From Oscillospiraceae bacterium (GTDB lineage: Bacteria > Bacillota > Clostridia > Oscillospirales > Oscillospiraceae): a stretch of 64,000 nucleotides of DNA. This document shows, piece by piece, positions 61,130 to 64,000 of this stretch (within the stretch, counting starts at the first letter, position 1; the number at the start of each line of letters is the position of its first letter). The stretch covers positions 1 through 64,000 of the forward strand of contig CACYYN010000036.1 of NCBI GenBank assembly GCA_902778665.1, written 5' to 3'. The notes below the pieces were generated by a model. The model was given only the letters and a program-made list of their open reading frames with translations, was not told the origin of the DNA and made no database searches. The translations under genes were made by a program, and so were the position numbers.

Positions 61130-61153
61130 ATGCGAAAGGATGAACAGAAGATA

Positions 61154-62470
61154 ATGAAAAAAGGCAAAGTCTCAGCGCTTCTTCCGATAGGCGTTTTCCT
61201 GATTTTATATCTCGGTCTCGGGATCCTCTTTGAGTATATCCTGAAGATTCCCATGGGATTTTACAGTATTCCGATTGTTGTGATCTTTCTGATTGCTCTG
61301 ATGGTGGCGTGCCTTCAGAATCCCAGGCTGTCTTTTGATGAAAAGTTAAGCCTGATGGGAAAGGGAATCGGTGATAAGAACATCGTCACGATGATCCTGA
61401 TTTTTATGGAGGCGGGTATTTTCGTCGGCGTTGTCGGCCGCAGCAGTGCCGAGAGCGTGGCTTATTTTACCCTCTCCCTGATTCCGGCTCGATATGCAGT
61501 TGCTGTTCTGTTTGTTGTCAGCTGCTTTGTGTCTCTGGCGATGGGCACCTCCGTCGGCACCATTACTCTCATTACGCCCATCGCGGCTGAAGTGGCCAGA
61601 GCATCCGGTTTTCCGGCAGCACTTTGCGTCGGATCCGTTATGGGTGGTGCTATGTTCGGTGACAATCTTTCCTTCATCTCCGATACCACCATTGCTGCCT
61701 GCAACGGGCAGGGCTGTGCAATGAAGGATAAGTTCCGCGAGAACTTCTGTATTGCACTTCCTGCTGCTCTCCTGACCCTGGTGCTGATTCTTGTTCTGTC
61801 TCTTAGCAGCGGAATCGGCAGTGTGGAAATAAAGAAATACAACCTCGTCCAGACCATCCCCTACCTGCTTGTATTAGTCGGAGGAATCGCGGGCATCAAT
61901 GTGTTTGTTGTCCTGCTGATTGGCATCCTGTCCGGTTCGCTGATCATGCTGGCAACAGGAGCCATTGCTCCGACAGCACTTCTGAGCAGTATGGGCTCCG
62001 GGGCTGCCGGAATGTTTGAAACCACGATGGTAGCTATCCTTGTTTCGGCAATCTGTGCGCTGATTCGGGAGAACGGTGGCTTCGATGCACTTCTCGGCTG
62101 GATCTACCGGACTTTCCGTGGAAAAAAGGGCGGACAGCTGGGGATGGGGCTCCTGGTAGGAATTATGGACATCGCAACGGCGAACAATACCGTGGCTATT
62201 GTTATGGCAAATCCGATTGCTGCCGAAATGGCCGGAAACTACGGCATTTCCAGAAGAAAAACAGCCTCTTTGCTGGATACCTTCTCCTGTGTGTTCCAGG
62301 GTATCATTCCTTACGGTGCGCAGATGCTTGTTGCGATTTCGGCCTGTGAGGAGCTTGGCATCCATGTTTCGGCTTTTGAAATAATCCCGAACCTTTTTTA
62401 CCCGTTCCTGTTGTTGATCAGTTCTCTCCTATTCATTTTTGTTATCCCTGATCGAAAAACAAAGGGATAA
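61154..62470 (+). CDS. NhaC-type Na+/H+ antiporter family protein
   Basis: 438 residues, about eleven membrane spans. Family marks include MGTSVGTITLITPIA near 138-152, GSVMGGAMFGDNLSFISDTTIAA with the conserved Asp pair, and GIMDIATANNTVAIVMANPIA. It exchanges sodium (or another cation or organic ion) for protons at the membrane. The start at 61154 (MKKGKVS) is preferred; ATG 61130 in frame lies at the end of the leader stem and has no ribosome binding site. Confidence 0.88.
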   Translation: MKKGKVSALLPIGVFLILYLGLGILFEYILKIPMGFYSIPIVVIFLIALMVACLQNPRLSFDEKLSLMGKGIGDKNIVTMILIFMEAGIFVGVVGRSSAESVAYFTLSLIPARYAVAVLFVVSCFVSLAMGTSVGTITLITPIAAEVARASGFPAALCVGSVMGGAMFGDNLSFISDTTIAACNGQGCAMKDKFRENFCIALPAALLTLVLILVLSLSSGIGSVEIKKYNLVQTIPYLLVLVGGIAGINVFVVLLIGILSGSLIMLATGAIAPTALLSSMGSGAAGMFETTMVAILVSAICALIRENGGFDALLGWIYRTFRGKKGGQLGMGLLVGIMDIATANNTVAIVMANPIAAEMAGNYGISRRKTASLLDTFSCVFQGIIPYGAQMLVAISACEELGIHVSAFEIIPNLFYPFLLLISSLLFIFVIPDRKTKG

Positions 62471-62490
62471 TCAGAACAGAATAAATGCCT

Positions 62491-62529
62491 CGGAAAAGTA
62501 CCGTTCCTGGTGCTTTTCCGGCAATTTTT
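62491..62529 (+). terminator. Terminator after the antiporter gene
   Basis: CGGAAAAGTACC (62491-62502) pairs with GGTGCTTTTCCG (62509-62520), one G-T pair, followed by GCAATTTTT. Confidence 0.88.
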
Positions 62530-62557
62530 ACATAAAGGGCAGATGGGGGAGTGGCCG

Positions 62558-63607
62558 TTATGAACGTACGATTTTCTCCATTTCCTGCCAATTCTCTTCC
62601 ATGTCAGCCACCAGCTTCATCTGTGTTCTTGCGCGGACGAGATTATGCTCCGCATATGCCGTTTTGAAGTAGTGATCTCCATCCAGATAGTCAGTGAGAA
62701 AACGCATTCCGCACTCCAACGTCATGATTTTCGCCCCGAGAGGGAGTGCAAGACGTTCCTCTTCCGTCAGACTCGGGCAGGAGGAGACAAAACCTTCGGT
62801 ATAAATCCGGAAGAGATTCAGATCCATGCTAACCTTCTCCAGGTCGCGTTCATCCTCCACGGCGGTAGAGGCCCCAAACCGGATGGAATCCCCAAAGTCA
62901 TAGGCGGAAAGCCCCGGCATTACGGTGTCCAGGTCAATCACACACACGGCTTTCCTCGTTTTTTCATCCAGAAGAACATTGTTCAGCTTCGTGTCGTTAT
63001 GGGTGACGCGAACCGGCAGCTGTCCATTCTCGCGCATACGCTGCAGAACACTGCCGTCTTCCTCTCTGGAGAGATAGAAGTCGATTTCCTGCTGTACAGT
63101 GGCAGCACGTCCGACGTGATCTTCCTTGATTTTTTCCCGGAAAATACGGTATCGGTCCGGTGTGTGATGGAAATTCGGGATAGTTTCCGTGAGGGTTTCA
63201 ACCGGGAAGTCCGAAAGCTGGCTCTGGAAGGTGCCAAAAGCGACAGCGCTCTGATAAAAATCATCCGGTGTTTCCGGGAGCTGGATGCAGATGGCTTCCA
63301 CAAAGCGGTAGCATCTCCAGTAGGCGCCGTTCTCGTCAATATAATAGTATTCTCCGTTATCCGCAGGAATAAAGTGCAGGGTGCTGTTCTCTCTGACACT
63401 TTTCGCCGCTATGTGTTTCGTTACACGGATAATGTTTGACATCAGCCCGGGAATATCGTGAAAAGCGACGGAGCTGAGCCGTTGCAGAATATAGCGAGCG
63501 CCAGTATCTGTTTCCACCAGGTATGTTCTGTTAATGTGACCCGAGCCGTAAAGCTCACAAAATACGGGAATACCGTCGGTTGCAAAATGAAAAGCTGCCT
63601 GTTCCAT
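62558..63607 (-). CDS. N-acetylhexosamine 1-kinase-like protein
   Basis: 349 residues of the aminoglycoside phosphotransferase fold. It follows Bifidobacterium NahK (LnpB) closely as I remember it: YGSGHINRTYLV near 20-31, TETIPNFHHTPDRY, RVTHNDTKLNN with catalytic Asp205, VIDLDTVMPG with metal Asp227, DFGDSIRFGAST and ECGMRFLTDYL. NahK phosphorylates N-acetylgalactosamine and N-acetylglucosamine at C1 in host-glycan use. No lacto-N-biose phosphorylase or uridylyltransferase is in the window. It follows the YvcK-family gene by 36 bases on the same strand. Confidence 0.88.
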   Translation of the reverse strand: MEQAAFHFATDGIPVFCELYGSGHINRTYLVETDTGARYILQRLSSVAFHDIPGLMSNIIRVTKHIAAKSVRENSTLHFIPADNGEYYYIDENGAYWRCYRFVEAICIQLPETPDDFYQSAVAFGTFQSQLSDFPVETLTETIPNFHHTPDRYRIFREKIKEDHVGRAATVQQEIDFYLSREEDGSVLQRMRENGQLPVRVTHNDTKLNNVLLDEKTRKAVCVIDLDTVMPGLSAYDFGDSIRFGASTAVEDERDLEKVSMDLNLFRIYTEGFVSSCPSLTEEERLALPLGAKIMTLECGMRFLTDYLDGDHYFKTAYAEHNLVRARTQMKLVADMEENWQEMEKIVRS

Positions 63608-63643
63608 GGGGATCTCCTTTAATGCTTTGTCCAGTCTGCCGCA

Positions 63644-64000
63644 TCAGAGTGCGACAGGGGGCTTTTTGTCATCGGTAAAATGCGGGGTGAGGCGCTGATT
63701 GCTGTTTTCCATCAGGTAGGAAAAGACCAGAAACGCTGTTTTCAGTGCGTCATGCCGGATCCTGTCGTCATCAATGCAGAAAATGTCATCCTCGATAATC
63801 CGTGTGCCCATAGCCTCCACCTTTTCACGGTCAAGTTCCACAACGGTCTTTTTTTCCGTCTCTAAATACCGTTCCCGGATAGAGTTGTCAATCTGCGCGT
63901 TGTTTGCAAGCACAATATCCACGTTTCTCTTTCCAAGATAGCTGTTGAGAACCCGCAGATGATCGCTGACACTGTAATGGTCGGTTTCTCCGGGCTGTGT
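63644..64000 (-). CDS. YvcK/CofD-family protein, 3' part only
   Basis: The last 118 codons of a gene that runs off the right edge of the window. TQPGETDHYSVSDHLRVLN, then VDIVLANNAQID and RIRHDALKTA are typical of the gluconeogenesis factor YvcK (CofD-like, UDP-sugar-binding), which affects cell shape and wall synthesis in Bacillota. The C-terminus ends normally with a short polar tail. Confidence 0.88.
   Translation of the reverse strand, partial: TQPGETDHYSVSDHLRVLNSYLGKRNVDIVLANNAQIDNSIRERYLETEKKTVVELDREKVEAMGTRIIEDDIFCIDDDRIRHDALKTAFLVFSYLMENSNQRLTPHFTDDKKPPVAL

Overview
The window looks like chromosomal DNA of an anaerobic, probably gut-associated member of the Bacillota (Clostridia-like). 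Supporting signs are strong AGGAGG-type ribosome binding sites, many sigma-A promoters with 17-bp spacers, rpsO-pnp, typA, pgeF, a YvcK homologue and a DUF1846 gene, a VanY-type carboxypeptidase with a Pro-Glu-Thr linker, and a very large investment in solute importers. The genus cannot be set from the sequence alone. Most solute-binding proteins carry signal-peptidase-I-like leaders and no lipobox cysteine, which is odd for a monoderm.

Layout: 1-1041 holds a long nested inverted repeat and a GIY-YIG/NUMOD-type nuclease gene. 1071-4108 (minus) is a TAXI-type TRAP transporter. 4351-7542 holds a HAD phosphatase and a DUF1846-LysR pair. 7717-13440 (plus) is secA-pgeF-lipoprotein SBP-cdd. 13527-15196 (minus) is a VanY-type peptidase with a YfbR-like nucleotidase. 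15306-17126 is typA. 17422-23295 and 27701-29308 with 23535-27629 form two complete, separately promoted oligopeptide ABC importers in tandem. 29473-35041 (minus) is a DUF3798-type importer with its ATPase, two permeases and a small membrane protein. 35306-37871 is rpsO-pnp.

37956-51247 is a sialic-acid (N-acetylneuraminate) region. Divergent promoters drive a minus operon (ROK protein, SGNH esterase, DUF624 protein) and a plus set (N-acylglucosamine 2-epimerase broken by an out-of-frame deletion, RpiR regulator, sugar SBP with two permeases, N-acetylneuraminate lyase, then a second SBP with two permeases). A shared palindrome TGAAA-N5-TTTCA lies at both main promoters and is the likely operator of the RpiR protein. 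Neither sugar importer has its own ATPase here.

51354-58959 looks acquired. It begins with a RepA-like helicase ATPase gene whose 3' end runs into iteron-like 9-bp repeats. Then comes a DUF6796-like membrane protein, a decayed alpha/beta hydrolase, a small membrane protein, a TetR regulator and a pair of half-size ABC transporters. Related GTTAG-N6-CTAAC palindromes sit at the transcription starts of both promoters in this block. 58999-62470 holds a LysR gene divergent from a small operon (a translationally coupled 38-codon ORF, a 71-aa protein, a cyclophilin-like lipoprotein) and an NhaC-type antiporter behind a consensus promoter and a structured leader. 62558-64000 (minus) holds an N-acetylhexosamine 1-kinase homologue and the 3' part of a YvcK-family gene.

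No rRNA, tRNA, CRISPR array or insertion sequence was recognised. The metabolic theme is import of peptides and host-glycan sugars (sialic acid, N-acetylhexosamines) by an organism rich in transporters.
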